Below are positions 1 through 11,119 of a stretch of DNA of 64,000 nt, piece by piece. The first letter of the stretch is position 1; each line of letters starts with the position of its first letter. The notes below the pieces were generated by a model that saw only the letters and a program-made list of their open reading frames with translations, was not told the DNA's origin and made no database searches. This DNA is from Candidatus Williamhamiltonella defendens. Its GTDB lineage: Bacteria; Pseudomonadota; Gammaproteobacteria; Enterobacterales; Enterobacteriaceae. The position numbers and the translations under genes were made by a program. Location of the stretch: positions 1-64,000 of the forward strand of contig NZ_CAADHL010000001.1 of assembly GCF_900699045.1 (NCBI RefSeq), written 5' to 3'.

Positions 1-249
1 ATTATTCACTCTCACGTCAGTGCACACACACATTATCTGATAAATTTTTAAAGAGCTTCTTCCTAATCCTAATATGACCGCGCATTCTACGTACTTATTC
101 TATCCAGTCAACTCCTTTAGTCCATTTATTTAATTCCAATCAACATCTATATGTTAATTCATTATATTTAGCGTCTCGTATATTTTGAGGGTTATAGTTA
201 ATTCTGAAATTCTACAGAAAATCGAGTCAACTGTTGCTAAATAAATTAA

Positions 250-906
250 TTAGGCTTGAGAAATTACATTTTCTGATGTTTTTTTTGATGATACCTTAAC
301 CATAACTGGGCGCAATAATCGACCATTTAAAGTATAACCTTTACAGACGATAGAAGTAATATGATTAGGTTCATGCATATCTGATTCAACAACTCCCACG
401 GCTTGATGAATATCCGGATTGAAAGGTAGATTGCATTGAGATTCAACCACTTCTATACCGAATTTATTGACAGTATCTAATAACGATTTTAATGTGAGTT
501 TAATGCCTTCAATTATTGGATTTGCTCCCTTCTCAGATTGCTTCACTGTTTCTAAGGCGCGCTCTAGGTTGTCAATTACAGGCAGTAGGTTATAGGCAAA
601 TTTTTGAAGAGCAAATTTATGTGCCTTCTCTATATCTCTTTGAGTACTACGGTGAATATTTTGTTCATTCGCTTTATGCCTTAACAAATTTTCATTCTCA
701 CGCTTTAATGCATCCGTTAATTGAGATTCTAATTTTAAAATTCGAGCTTTCATTGTAATAATATCGCTACTGTTTTCACTTTCTTTTTTAATAAGATTAG
801 ATTCATCATTTTCTACTGATGTTAAAGTTTGTTGATCTATCTGATTTTTTCCTTGTTTTTCTAAATTTATATCAAAACTTTCTTCTTCAGATTGTTTCTC
901 ACTCAT
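250..906 (-). CDS. grpE: GrpE, nucleotide exchange factor of DnaK
   Basis: Cytoplasmic co-chaperone that releases ADP from DnaK in the DnaK-DnaJ-GrpE folding cycle. The protein has 218 residues, slightly longer than the about 197 of E. coli, because of a longer charged N-terminal tail (residues 1-45). A long heptad-rich helix follows (about 48-110, the dimer stalk). The C-terminal beta-wing carries the family signature [16 protein letters not shown] (about 188-203). The start is supported by an AGGAG ribosome site just upstream and by a sigma-32-type promoter further up. It is divergent from nadK, as in enterobacteria. Intact. Confidence 0.97.
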   Translation of the reverse strand: MSEKQSEEESFDINLEKQGKNQIDQQTLTSVENDESNLIKKESENSSDIITMKARILKLESQLTDALKRENENLLRHKANEQNIHRSTQRDIEKAHKFALQKFAYNLLPVIDNLERALETVKQSEKGANPIIEGIKLTLKSLLDTVNKFGIEVVESQCNLPFNPDIHQAVGVVESDMHEPNHITSIVCKGYTLNGRLLRPVMVKVSSKKTSENVISQA

Positions 907-957
907 CTTAATTTTTCTCCTAATTCAATTTAGCATGCATGTTAAAATTTAAGTTTA

Positions 958-985
958 TTATGGGGATCGCTCGCCATGATTCAAG
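958..985 (-). promoter_or_regulatory. Sigma-32 heat-shock promoter of grpE
   Basis: On the minus strand, CTTGAA (980-985) is followed after 14 bases by CCCCATAA (958-965). This matches the RpoH consensus (CTTGAAA, 11-16 bases, CCCCATnT) almost exactly. It lies about 50 bases upstream of the grpE start. The match is seen in the sequence; its use is inferred from the known heat-shock control of grpE. Confidence 0.85.
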
Positions 986-1038
986 TGAATTAATTATAAT
1001 CTACAGTAACGATAATATCGTGTGAGACAATGAAACGA

Positions 1039-1956
1039 ATGAATAAAAAATTTAATAGCATAGGTATTCTTGGTCGCCCTAGAGATTCAGAGGCTTTAGC
1101 AACTCATCATATGTTATATCACTGGCTAAAATCTGAAAATTACACAGTTATTGTTGAGCGAGAGATTGCAGATGCTCTTTCTCTAAGAGATGTGACGACA
1201 GCTAGCCTAAAAGATATTGGTAATCAATCTGATCTCGCCATAGTAGTAGGGGGAGATGGCAATATGCTAGGTGCAGCTAGAATATTAGCGCAATATGATA
1301 TCAAAGTAATAGGAGTGAACCGAGGCAACCTCGGTTTTTTAACTGATTTAAGCCCAGATAATGTACAAAAAGAACTTTCCGAAGTGTTAAAAGGTGAATA
1401 TCTCAACGAACGACGTTTTTTATTAGAAACGCAATTAAAGTCTTCTCTAACATTGATTGAGGCAAACAATTATACGAGCTGCCCCGCAACACCTACTTTA
1501 ACTGGAACTGCAATTAATGAAATGGTATTACATCCAGAGAAAGTCGCGCATATGATTGAATTTGAAGTATGGATTGATGATCGTTTTGCTTTTTCTCAGC
1601 GTTCTGATGGATTGATCATTGCTACTCCTACCGGTTCTACGGCTTATTCGCTCTCTGCTGGCGGACCAATTTTAACTCCTACTTTAGAAGCTATTTTGTT
1701 AGTACCTATGTTCCCTCATACCCTTTCTACTAGACCTTTGGTAATCAACAGCAACAGTAAAATTTGTTTAAAATTGAAAAAATCAAATCATGATCTAAAA
1801 ATAAGTTGTGATAGCCAAACAGTTTTATCGATTGGAAATGATCAAGAAGTGGTCATTTATAAGAGCGCTCATCATCTCGATTTAATTCATCCAAAAGATT
1901 ACATTTATATTAATAGACTCAATACAAAACTTGGATGGTCAAAAAAATTATTTTAA
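1039..1956 (+). CDS. nadK: NAD kinase
   Basis: Phosphorylates NAD to NADP using ATP; essential cytoplasmic enzyme and the only source of NADP. The catalytic motif [11 protein letters not shown] and the second signature [15 protein letters not shown] are both present. The C-terminal ending LGWSKKLF matches E. coli NadK as I recall it. An ATG at 1030 would add three residues. I prefer 1039 because [12 protein letters not shown] aligns with the family start and the spacing from the weak GAGA site is better. About 13 extra residues lie before [10 protein letters not shown] compared with E. coli. Divergent from grpE. recN, usually next, is missing. Confidence 0.95.
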   Translation: MNKKFNSIGILGRPRDSEALATHHMLYHWLKSENYTVIVEREIADALSLRDVTTASLKDIGNQSDLAIVVGGDGNMLGAARILAQYDIKVIGVNRGNLGFLTDLSPDNVQKELSEVLKGEYLNERRFLLETQLKSSLTLIEANNYTSCPATPTLTGTAINEMVLHPEKVAHMIEFEVWIDDRFAFSQRSDGLIIATPTGSTAYSLSAGGPILTPTLEAILLVPMFPHTLSTRPLVINSNSKICLKLKKSNHDLKISCDSQTVLSIGNDQEVVIYKSAHHLDLIHPKDYIYINRLNTKLGWSKKLF

Positions 1957-2068
1957 AAATAAAAAGCTATTTAAAACGCATAGATACAGATATGCTTCTG
2001 CTTGTTATCTGTGTGCCTAAACAGTTAATTATATTATATAAAGTGAGAGATAAAGTAAGAGGATAACT

Positions 2069-2149
2069 ATGTTGCAAGCAGTGATAACAAAGCTTGTATG
2101 GGTAACGTTAAAAACCTTCTTATCTTATATAAGAGTACCTTACAATTAA
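2069..2149 (+). CDS. Possible 26-residue small ORF of unknown function
   Basis: Short ORF starting MLQAVITKLVWVTLK, mostly hydrophobic with a few basic residues, preceded by a good ribosome site (AAGAGGATAACT then ATG). It lies between nadK and dolP, where E. coli has recN. It does not resemble the RecN start. It may be a small membrane peptide or a chance ORF in decayed DNA. I recognise no family. Confidence 0.2.
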   Translation: MLQAVITKLVWVTLKTFLSYIRVPYN

Positions 2150-2198
2150 TTAAAAAATTACTTTATTACAAGTGCCATATCTCATATCTATTTAAATC

Positions 2199-2771
2199 TT
2201 ATTTAATATAGCTAAATGCAGTAGTAACGTGTTTAACACCACTTACTTTACTAGCTATTTCTGCTGCAGATGCACCTTCTTTTCTTGTCAGTAAGCCCAA
2301 TAAAAATACCTCTCCATTTTCGGTCACTACCTTTACTTTTGATGATTTCATCGAAAGTATAGATAAAAGCTGAGAACGAACCTTAGTGGTGATCCATATG
2401 TCCGATGAAGTGGTTGCTAAATCAACGGGCCACCCCTGGCGAATTTCATTGTATATTTCACTCACTCCTTCTACAGTAGCAACAATCGCTTTTGCACGTT
2501 CCGACAGTTCAGAGGACTGTGCTTCGCCAGTTAGCAAAATTTTGCCCTGATAAGCCGTCACCGATATTTTTACTTCTTTTTTTAATTTCGGATATTTATT
2601 AATTGCATTAATAACACGTAACTTTAAGGTATTATCGTCGACCTGTGTTCCTATTGTGCGCGGATCCACCGCTGATTTTGTCGCAATAGCAGCAGCCCCG
2701 ATCAATACGGCACCTACACAACCCTGTAAAATCACGCTACTTAATACGATAGCCGCCAAATTTATTTTCAT
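2199..2771 (-). CDS. dolP: DolP (YraP), outer-membrane BON-domain lipoprotein
   Basis: Envelope lipoprotein with 190 residues, the usual length. The lipobox is visible as LQGC near residue 18, after a signal peptide starting MKINLAAIVLSSVI. Two BON domains follow (about 45-115 and 125-190), the second ending AFSYIK. In E. coli DolP supports outer-membrane integrity and BamA folding at the division site. The start codon overlaps the stop of the diaA remnant (ATGA), so they were one operon. It is the only survivor of the lpoA-yraN-diaA-dolP group here. Reported sigma-E control in E. coli was not verified here. Confidence 0.92.
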   Translation of the reverse strand: MKINLAAIVLSSVILQGCVGAVLIGAAAIATKSAVDPRTIGTQVDDNTLKLRVINAINKYPKLKKEVKISVTAYQGKILLTGEAQSSELSERAKAIVATVEGVSEIYNEIRQGWPVDLATTSSDIWITTKVRSQLLSILSMKSSKVKVVTENGEVFLLGLLTRKEGASAAEIASKVSGVKHVTTAFSYIK

Positions 2772-3384
2772 TTTTTCTTTAATTCATCATCCTGATGAAG
2801 CAATACAGTGTGATCAATTAAATCACATAGACAGTTTACAACTACCATATGTACTTACTCAACACTCACACGACAAGCAGAAGGCACTCGAATCTCAACA
2901 TTATTTTTTCCTAAAAGACCTTTTAGCTCATCTACATCATCACATGTCAATGCAATAATTTCATATTACGAGTGACTGCAGCTTCAACGTCTTTAATGAT
3001 AGCAAGATAATTACATTACCTCGAGTCGAAATAGAAAAAAGATATCTCCTGATTGACCTAACGCCTGTACTTGCCGCGTATACATTTTACAATGTAAATG
3101 AACGTAATTTATCGCGGAAGCAATATGTTGTCTGAACTTAAAGTGATAGCCGGTAAGCTATGGCGTTCTGTTTCGAACCAATCGATCATATTGCTGGCAA
3201 AACGATGAGCATTAGCTGAGGATGAACCGTTACCACAGCAAAGAATTTTATGGCCATTCGTTAATACTGGTACAAGGAGAGTTACAGTATAACACAAGGA
3301 CTGCAATAAGGATTCTGTAGCAGCAATTTTGGTTTGAATACTTTCAGTAAAGTAATGTTTGTTTTTATCCAAAACGTAATACAT
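2768..3384 (-). pseudogene. diaA: DiaA (DnaA initiator-associating factor), broken
   Basis: The first 90 codons are open and match DiaA: YFTESIQTKIAATES, then the SIS-domain core KILCCGNGSSSANAHRFA. After that the frame breaks. Fragments RQVQALGQSGDI, EIRVPSACR and VVNCLCDLIDH remain in shifted frames down to LLHQDD at the gene end. DiaA stimulates DnaA assembly at oriC and is dispensable in E. coli. Full-length debris with frameshifts shows decay in place rather than deletion. It overlaps dolP by an ATGA. Confidence 0.88.
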
Positions 3385-3460
3385 ACACTCTCATAATAAA
3401 AATAACTAGTTAAAAGATCGTATTTAACTAAATGCGTTTTGAAACCATGCAAATTGATTA

Positions 3461-3775
3461 CTAGTAATGGAAAAAAGTCAAAACGATAGGATGTATTAAA
3501 ATGGCTTCCACGTTTTTATAGCCAGATTTCGGCCGTATCACATAAGCATTTTTGCTTTTTATTATTGATGCTGTCGGCCGCACTTCCAAAAAAAATTCTT
3601 TTAAATCAAACCTCAACAAAGACCCATTTTTTTGATCACGCATAATAAGATCGATCTCAGCGCTCCAAAGAGTAACATTATCCTCTTTAAAAACAAAACC
3701 CGCTTTTCAAGATCACAAAAGGCGATCATTTCATAGAGAAAACCTATTTCTCTTCGACTTAATGTTTTGTCTATT
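3461..3775 (-). pseudogene. yraN: YraN (UPF0102 nuclease-fold protein), broken
   Basis: The reading frame around AEIDLIMRDQ matches the UPF0102 hallmark EIDLIMRE, preceded by GFVFKEDNV and, in another frame, GFLYEMIAFCDLEK. FFLEVRPTASIIKSKN follows and corresponds to FVEVRYR..AASVTRSKQ of E. coli YraN. At least one frameshift is needed to join the pieces. It sits just upstream of the diaA remnant, the same order as in E. coli. lpoA, expected further upstream, is not recognisable. Confidence 0.65.
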
Positions 3776-4449
3776 ATTTTTGATAATCCTATTTTACTCT
3801 TTATATATTAATTAATTCACGAAACTATGTACTGAGTAAAGTGTCGCGTCAAATTTCAATTTGAGATCAGCATCAGGTTTTTAAAAAACTTTACTATTTA
3901 GTTTCTGATAATCATTATTCAGTTTCTAAGAATCATATATGCACTATTAATAAGGATTTTCACTCCCGTCCTCTGGCTGACTTTGAGAAGGCGACGTTTT
4001 ATTGGGCCATAAAGAATTTTTAAGAAAACCATTTACTTTATGCGCGTTATTTGAAGAATGTTGCTTATTTTATCATCACTAATCCAAAAGAAATAATCTT
4101 AGTGCTCAAGTGATCCCTTTGAGCGAAATAAAAAGTGACCTTAAAATAGCCTAGAGGTCTTGTTCTGTTTAGTGCGGTTTATTAAATATAATTTTTTCTA
4201 GAATGCTAAAGTATCACCTCAATCTTTAAGAGAATTAAGGTTTTTTCTAAATGCGCTAACGTAGGTTTAACTGGCATACTCTCTGCCTTATCAGACTGAG
4301 CGACGGACTAGGGTTGTGTGGTCATCAACTGTCTTCTAGGAAGAAGACTTTTAGCATCATTTTCATCAAATTTAGAGTCATTGACTGATTGTTAAGTACA
4401 ATAACTTGATTTCTCTTTCTAATTTTTAAGAAAAATTTTTAATAAGACA
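3776..4449. other. Non-coding or fully eroded DNA upstream of ispB
   Basis: No supported gene. E. coli gene order would place lpoA on the minus strand here, but I could not match any fragment to it. A perfect 7-bp hairpin (GTCTTCT, loop AGGA, AGAAGAC) lies at 4331-4348, followed by TTTT. It could be a leftover terminator. The ispB promoter was not identified. Confidence 0.5.
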
Positions 4450-5421
4450 ATGAATTTAAAAGAAATTAAAGTATTAACTAAAGAAGACATGGCAGCGTTA
4501 AATGTCATTATCATCGATCAGATGCGTTCTGATATACCACTTGTCAAGCAATTAAGCACTTATATTATTAATGGGGGCGGAAAACGTATTCGCCCCATGA
4601 TTTCAATTTTATCTGCTCGCGCATTAAATTATAAAGGCGATCAACATATTATTGTAGCCGCATTAATAGAATTTATTCATACCGCAACCTTGTTGCACGA
4701 TGATGTCGTCGATAAATCTGATCTGCGTCGCGGGAAAAAAACAGCAAATACCGTTTTTGGTAATTCTGCAAGTGTCTTGGTTGGAGATTTTATCTATACC
4801 CGAGCATTTCAGATGCTGACTGACTTAGGTTCAATGCGCATCCTAAAAGTGATGTCTTCAGCAACTAATGTTATTTCTGAAGGGGAGGTACAGCAATTAA
4901 TGTATTGTAATAATGTAAACATTACCGAATATGATTATATGCAAGTCATATATAGCAAAACAGCACGTTTGTTTGAAGCCGCCTCACAATCTGCTGCCAT
5001 CTTAGCAAAAGCAAGCCCTGAACAAGAATCAGCACTACAAAGTTATGGCTGTTATCTTGGAACAACATATCAATTAATCGATGATCTGCTTGATTACAAT
5101 TCAAAGAGCAATTTTTTTGGCAAAGACATTGGGGATGACCTTGATGAAGGTAAGGCGACTTTACCACTACTACATGCCATGAATCATGGAACAGAAGAAC
5201 AAAAGCACATAATTTCATTCGCAATTAAACGAGGAAATGCGCGTCAATCGCTTCCTCAAATACTCAAAATTATGAAACAATGTGGATCATTGGGATATAC
5301 GTTAAATCGAGCAAAAGAAGAAGCGAATAAAGCTATCTCAGCACTACAAATTTTACCTAAAAATTCTTATCGTACAGCGCTAGAGAGCCTTGCTTATTTC
5401 GCTGTGAAACGTTCATTTTAA
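4450..5421 (+). CDS. ispB: Octaprenyl diphosphate synthase
   Basis: Builds the long polyprenyl side chain of ubiquinone and menaquinone by adding isopentenyl diphosphate units to farnesyl diphosphate. At 323 residues it has the E. coli length. GGGKRIRP lies at 42-49, the first aspartate-rich motif DDVVD at 84-88, and the second, DDLLDY, near 210. All magnesium-binding aspartates are present. Residual regulators follow (sfsB wreck), as in E. coli. The usual divergent neighbour rplU is not in view. Confidence 0.96.
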   Translation: MNLKEIKVLTKEDMAALNVIIIDQMRSDIPLVKQLSTYIINGGGKRIRPMISILSARALNYKGDQHIIVAALIEFIHTATLLHDDVVDKSDLRRGKKTANTVFGNSASVLVGDFIYTRAFQMLTDLGSMRILKVMSSATNVISEGEVQQLMYCNNVNITEYDYMQVIYSKTARLFEAASQSAAILAKASPEQESALQSYGCYLGTTYQLIDDLLDYNSKSNFFGKDIGDDLDEGKATLPLLHAMNHGTEEQKHIISFAIKRGNARQSLPQILKIMKQCGSLGYTLNRAKEEANKAISALQILPKNSYRTALESLAYFAVKRSF

Positions 5422-5525
5422 TTTTTGCTTCAATATATCTAAAATCAAAACCATCAAAATCGTTGATTAATCTTTACTTAGTCTTTTTATTAATCCTCGA
5501 ATACCTGCACGAAAAAGAAACACAA

Positions 5526-5813
5526 TCAGTTTTCACGTTCATAATCTGTTGATTGGCGGTACGATTCTATCCAGATAGTAAATAAATCCTGTTGCTTTAA
5601 ACTATATTTTTCAGGGTTTTCCGTTAACCTTAACTGTTTTAAAATTGGTTTTAGTAAACTATCAATGTAATATTCAAGTGCCTTCCCCTGAACACCTAAC
5701 CAATATCGATGTTTCCAACCTTGTTGGCGCGCCATTTGATTAATTCCTTGCGTTGAAAACGGAAGCCAGGGGGAATGAATTAATTCCTTAGCTGAAAGCT
5801 ATTCCTTATCCAT
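5526..5813 (-). pseudogene. Mu-type winged-helix DNA-binding protein with a stop at codon 5
   Basis: Read from ATG at 5813, the protein is MDKE, stop, LSAKELIHSPWLPFS, then a continuous frame through ARQQGWKHR and GKALEYYIDSLLKP to 5526. The pattern (KEW-SAKEL, leucine-proline, QGW, KxxEY, SLP) is that of the Mu repressor/transposase DNA-binding fold found in small phage-derived regulators. The stop is TAG exactly where the family has Trp (TGG), a single base change. The rest is open, so this is a very young pseudogene, or a shorter protein starting at ATG 5735. Function and target unknown. Confidence 0.5.
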
Positions 5814-6165
5814 AGAATTGTTTATCTCTAATTTCATTTACATATGTATTGATTTATTGAAAACAACAAAAATCATCATTTTATTTTTCAATTCAGATAA
5901 ATCTCATCGTTTTTTTAATTCATTTAATTTTGAATGAAAATTCAACATTTTGATTTTTAAAAATTTTTTTAAAAATGTATTTTGTATCATTTTCGTTTAT
6001 TGAATATATTTAATAAAATACAAATTTTAGAAAAACTCAGTAAATTTTTCCTAAAAATAATGATATGATTTTTAATAAGAATCTTTAATTTCACAAAATA
6101 ACTAATGAAAGCAAGTTAGTTATCATATTAATTAACCAGTATCTTGCAATACAGAAGGATAAACA
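5814..6165. other. AT-rich spacer, nothing recognised
   Basis: Very AT-rich DNA with long A and T runs and no ORF of note. It is the region between the Mu-type regulator and the sfsB remnant. Promoters of either gene may lie here, but no clear boxes can be named. Confidence 0.5.
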
Positions 6166-6440
6166 ATGATTTTAAGGAAATCCAATTAGCATTCATTCAA
6201 TATCATTACAGCATTGCGTAAAAATAAAATCACATTAGCGGCTTTAATCTAGACAATCAGGCTTGGGCTATTCGATTTTAGCTAATATATTAATAAGACC
6301 TTTGCCGAAGGGAGAATGTCTGATTGCCGAATGTTTATGGGTCGGTTTATCCATCGGATATATGGTCTACCGTTATTTCTATTCAGAAACAGATTAACTG
6401 ATTGAAAAATCAGAAAAAATTCAAGGAGAGTTTAGAAGAG
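6166..6440 (+). pseudogene. sfsB: SfsB/Nlp (Ner-like transcription regulator), broken
   Basis: Fragments of a Ner-like HTH protein run in order: ITALRKNKITLAALI, stop, then after a frameshift GLGYSILANILIRPLPKGE, CLIAECLWVG, YRYFYSETD, stop, LIEKSEK. These match the family sequence ALRKKGTTLAALSR..GLSSSTLANAL.RPWPKGE..IAEALG..PWVIWPSRY. The position directly after ispB is the E. coli position of sfsB. At least one frameshift and two stops show that it is dead. murA, the next E. coli gene, is absent. Confidence 0.8.
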
Positions 6441-7294
6441 GTGGTACACCTTACAGGAATATAAAAAGATTTATTTAGAATATCGTTTTATGAAACCGCT
6501 CACAGATATTCCATGTATCTGAGGGATATTAGCCTTCGTCCCATCTATACTTGATATCTTTTAGAGCGGTGCTCATTTATTTTGATTAATTAAAGAGTAG
6601 TTGATATCTATGATTTATTTTTAATTTCATAACGCATTTTTAAACTGAAAATAATCCTAAATCTGCATGGCTCGATTCAATTTACAAAATTGACTGCATT
6701 TTGATTGATAAAATTTTGCTAAACAATACCATTTTTATCAATTTTAAATTATTTTTAAAAATTTTTATAAAAATATTAACTTCATTCCAGTCAGCATATT
6801 CAACTTTTTTACTGGGATCGGTTTCACTCTGCGTTAAGCTCATAATGAGCTGCATCAGCATTTTATCTCGCTAGAGATAATGCGAATAATGTAACACCAC
6901 GGGAAATACCTTAGATAACAGGAGCTTCCAAGGTGTTTTTAATAGAAATTGACGGACATCACTATTGGTTTAAGGGGAATACTTCTCTGGTTTTCGAGCT
7001 AATAAATTCACGAAAAGAGCCGGTGGCATTTGATTTAAAAGTACAATCTATTCGTTTGATGCACTGATCAAGTTGCGGTTACAACGGCAATAATGTACAG
7101 ATAAACCGATGATCACCTGTTGATAGGATTTCAAGTGTCTATGGCTACAGAAAGGGCCTTGACCTCAGATGTCATCAAACAGGATGATTTATTTGCAATG
7201 AAAGAGGCAATTTTACTTTTGCCATTCCCTAGTCGAATAAAGAATTAATGTTTTTGTTTTCATCCTTTTGCTCCTGATTAAGAAGCAGAATTTT
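6441..7294. other. Eroded region between sfsB and cysB remnants
   Basis: No gene can be named. One open stretch on the plus strand at about 6914-7069 reads VFLIEIDGHHYWFKGNTSLV and then SRKEPVAFDLKVQSIRLMH before a stop. It looks like a gene fragment but I recognise no family. The rest is stop-rich in all frames. Confidence 0.4.
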
Positions 7295-8290
<996 letters not shown>

Positions 8291-8358
8291 TCACAGAGAT
8301 GTTCTGATTGAGCCAAATCTTTTATTTTTGCCTTTTTGCATTACATTCATCAATCTAT

Positions 8359-10980
8359 TTACGACTTTACAAGAGGTCTTTTGTTACCTTCAACCCATTG
8401 CCCATCAATGTAAAATGCACACCAACCTGTTGCTTTTCCTAATTTTTCAGAAGAAATATACTGCTCCTTTGTTTTACGACTAAAACGGATGAATGTTGTA
8501 TTCCCCTCTGTATCTTTTAGGGGCGCCTCGGCGAGATAATGCCATTTTTCTGGAAGCCTATCTTTAAAACGCTTTAATTCTTCCACTCTGGGAGCTCTGG
8601 TTTCACGTGATCGAGGAAAGGTGTTAGCCGCAAGAAACAAACCTGCCACTCCATCACGCAACACAAAATAAGCATCCGATTCTTCACAGAGTACTTCAGG
8701 TAAAGGCACGGGATTTTCTTTTGGGGGAGCCACTTCTCCATTACGCAAAATCTTACGAGTGTTTTTACATTCTTCATTCGTACATCCCATATATTTACCA
8801 AAACGCCCTACTTTTAAATGCATTTCATAAGCACATTTATCACATTCTACGATCGGGCCTTCATACCCTTTAATACGAAACTCCCCCTGCTCCATTTGAT
8901 GTCCATCACAGATAGGGTTGTTACCACAAATATGTAATTTCCTCTCTGTATCAAGTAGATAACTGTCCATCGCAGTTTTGCATTTTTCACACCTGCGTCG
9001 CAAACGTAATGCATTTGTCTCTGCTTCATCTCCATCAAGAAGATTTAAAATTTCATTTTCTGGAATCAAATTAAGCGTCGTTTTACAACGTTCTTTTGGA
9101 GATAATGCGTAACTCGAGCAACCCAAGAAAACACCCGTGCTAGCTGTACGTATCCCCATTTTTTTGCCGCAAGCAGGGCAATTAATATCCATTATCACCA
9201 TTGAATTTGGACGCATTCCTCCTTCTGAGGGATCTTTTTCAGCGATATTCAGTTGCGCGATAAATTCACTGAAAAATTCATCCAGCACCTTTTTCCATTC
9301 TGCTTGATGTTGAGCAATTTGATCTAATGCATTTTCCATACGGGCGGTGAAATCATAATTCATCAATTCCCGAAAATTTTTTTCTAAGCGATTTGTGACG
9401 ATCTCGCCCATCTTTTCTGCATAGAAACGACGATTTTCAATGCGGACATAGCCTCGCTCCTGCACAGTGGAAATAATACTAGCATAAGTGGAAGGGCGTC
9501 CTATGCTGCGTTTTTCTAACTCCTTAACCAAAGAAGCTTCACTATAGCGGCCAGGCGGCTTGGTAAAATGTTGACTAGGAATTAATTTTTCTAAATACAT
9601 AGAAGTCCCGACGGCTATGATTGGAAAAGTCTTTTCTTCTTCTGCTTTGCGCAAAGCCGGCATCACTTTAGTCCAGCCATCAAACCGCAATGTCCGTCCT
9701 TTAGCCCGTAATTGATAGTTTTTTGCCTCTACGATCAAAGTGGTCACATCGTATTGAGCCGGGGTCATTTGGCAGGCTACAAACTGACGCCATATCAGCT
9801 GATACAGCTTTCTCGCATCTGGTTCTATGTCTTCTAACTGTTCTGAGAACACGTTAACATTCGAGGGTCTGATAGCTTCGTGCGCTTCTTGGGCATTTTT
9901 TTTATTGCCATATTCATAAGCGGGTGAAATTAAATAATGATTGCCAAAATGCTTCTGAATATAATTCCTCACCATGCTTAATGAGTCCTGGCTGAGATGT
10001 GTGGAATCAGTACGCATATAAGTGATCTGACCTGCTTCATATAAACTTTGCGCCATCAACATGGTTTTTTTAACGCTAAACCCTAATCGAGTGCTTGCTG
10101 CTTGTTGTAACGTGGAGGTAATAAAAGGCGCGCCCGCTTTACTGCTGGTCGGTTTGTCTTTTCGGTCTAAAACAACATATTGTGCATCTTCAAGATCTTT
10201 AAGCGCAGCATAAGTTTGCTCTCGATTCACAGGTTTAAAAGGCTCACCTTCAAAATGGCTGACTATCATGTGAATCATGATTTTTTGTTGTGTCAACAGA
10301 TTTGCCTCTAAATGCCAATATTCTTGAGGCACAAAAGCTTTGATTTCTCTTTCTCTTTCTACGACGAGGCGGACAGCAACAGATTGCACTCGCCCTGCGG
10401 ATAACCCTCTGGCGATTTTTTTCCACAAAAGTGGAGATACCATATAACCCACAACCCGATCCATAAATCGCCGAGCCTGTTGAGCATGAATACGACTCAT
10501 ATTTAATTCGCCTGGCTTTTTAAAAGCCTGTTGAATCGCATTGTGGGTGATTTCATTAAAAATCACCCGACTGAAACGCTGGGGATCACTACCAATGACT
10601 TCACGTAAATGCCACGCAATCGCTTCCCCTTCACGATCTAAGTCTGTCGCCAAATAGATATGATCTGCCTTTTCTGCTAATGCTTTCAATTCGGAAACCA
10701 CTTTTTCTTTACCAGATAAAATTTCATATTGCGCCTTCCAGCCATGATAGGGATCAATCCCCATACGTTTAATCAGGCTACTTTGATGATCTTGCAATAT
10801 CTTTTTTTCAGTTTTTTGTTTTTTTATGACTGCTGAAGCATTTTTTTTATTATTAGAGCCACTTTTTGGTAAATCTCGGATATGCCCTACACTCGATTTC
10901 ACCACATAATGACTGCCTAAATATTTATTAATTGTTTTGGCTTTAGCCGGAGACTCAACTATCACGAGCGATTTACCCAT
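8359..10980 (-). CDS. topA: DNA topoisomerase I
   Basis: Relaxes negative supercoils by cutting and rejoining one strand; essential balance to gyrase. The protein has 873 residues (E. coli 865). The Toprim start [17 protein letters not shown] and the acidic triad [12 protein letters not shown] are present. The catalytic tyrosine lies in [12 protein letters not shown] (about 320-330). Three four-cysteine zinc ribbons follow (starting [17 protein letters not shown] and CDKCAYEMH), then the C-terminal ribbon-like domain. A poly-lysine-rich loop ([16 protein letters not shown]) replaces a shorter loop near residue 45-60. Intact. Confidence 0.98.
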   Translation of the reverse strand: MGKSLVIVESPAKAKTINKYLGSHYVVKSSVGHIRDLPKSGSNNKKNASAVIKKQKTEKKILQDHQSSLIKRMGIDPYHGWKAQYEILSGKEKVVSELKALAEKADHIYLATDLDREGEAIAWHLREVIGSDPQRFSRVIFNEITHNAIQQAFKKPGELNMSRIHAQQARRFMDRVVGYMVSPLLWKKIARGLSAGRVQSVAVRLVVEREREIKAFVPQEYWHLEANLLTQQKIMIHMIVSHFEGEPFKPVNREQTYAALKDLEDAQYVVLDRKDKPTSSKAGAPFITSTLQQAASTRLGFSVKKTMLMAQSLYEAGQITYMRTDSTHLSQDSLSMVRNYIQKHFGNHYLISPAYEYGNKKNAQEAHEAIRPSNVNVFSEQLEDIEPDARKLYQLIWRQFVACQMTPAQYDVTTLIVEAKNYQLRAKGRTLRFDGWTKVMPALRKAEEEKTFPIIAVGTSMYLEKLIPSQHFTKPPGRYSEASLVKELEKRSIGRPSTYASIISTVQERGYVRIENRRFYAEKMGEIVTNRLEKNFRELMNYDFTARMENALDQIAQHQAEWKKVLDEFFSEFIAQLNIAEKDPSEGGMRPNSMVIMDINCPACGKKMGIRTASTGVFLGCSSYALSPKERCKTTLNLIPENEILNLLDGDEAETNALRLRRRCEKCKTAMDSYLLDTERKLHICGNNPICDGHQMEQGEFRIKGYEGPIVECDKCAYEMHLKVGRFGKYMGCTNEECKNTRKILRNGEVAPPKENPVPLPEVLCEESDAYFVLRDGVAGLFLAANTFPRSRETRAPRVEELKRFKDRLPEKWHYLAEAPLKDTEGNTTFIRFSRKTKEQYISSEKLGKATGWCAFYIDGQWVEGNKRPLVKS

Positions 10981-11045
10981 AATTTTTTATTACCTGAATT
11001 AAAATTTTTTAAAAAAGGGCAAAATTGATTCCATGCCATAAATTC

Positions 11046-11075
11046 AAAAAAAGAAAGATTGATTCATCTTTTCTT
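11046..11075 (-). terminator. Likely Rho-independent terminator after sohB
   Basis: On the minus strand, AGAAAAGAT, a short loop and ATCTTTCT are followed by a run of seven T. It lies 45 bases after the sohB stop and 65 before topA. The stem is AT-rich with one bulge, so strength is uncertain. It would make topA an independent transcript. Confidence 0.45.
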
Positions 11076-11119
11076 GAGTCCAAATATATTGATTATTTAT
11101 AAGCGTCACCAGATTATTT

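Noticed and set aside
1986-2012. Hairpin ACAGATA...TATCTGT after nadK as a terminator
   Set aside because: AT-rich stem, 13-base loop and no T-run.
4331-4352. Hairpin with TTTT upstream of ispB as an attenuator
   Set aside because: No leader peptide or alternative structure is visible; it may be the terminator of a lost gene.
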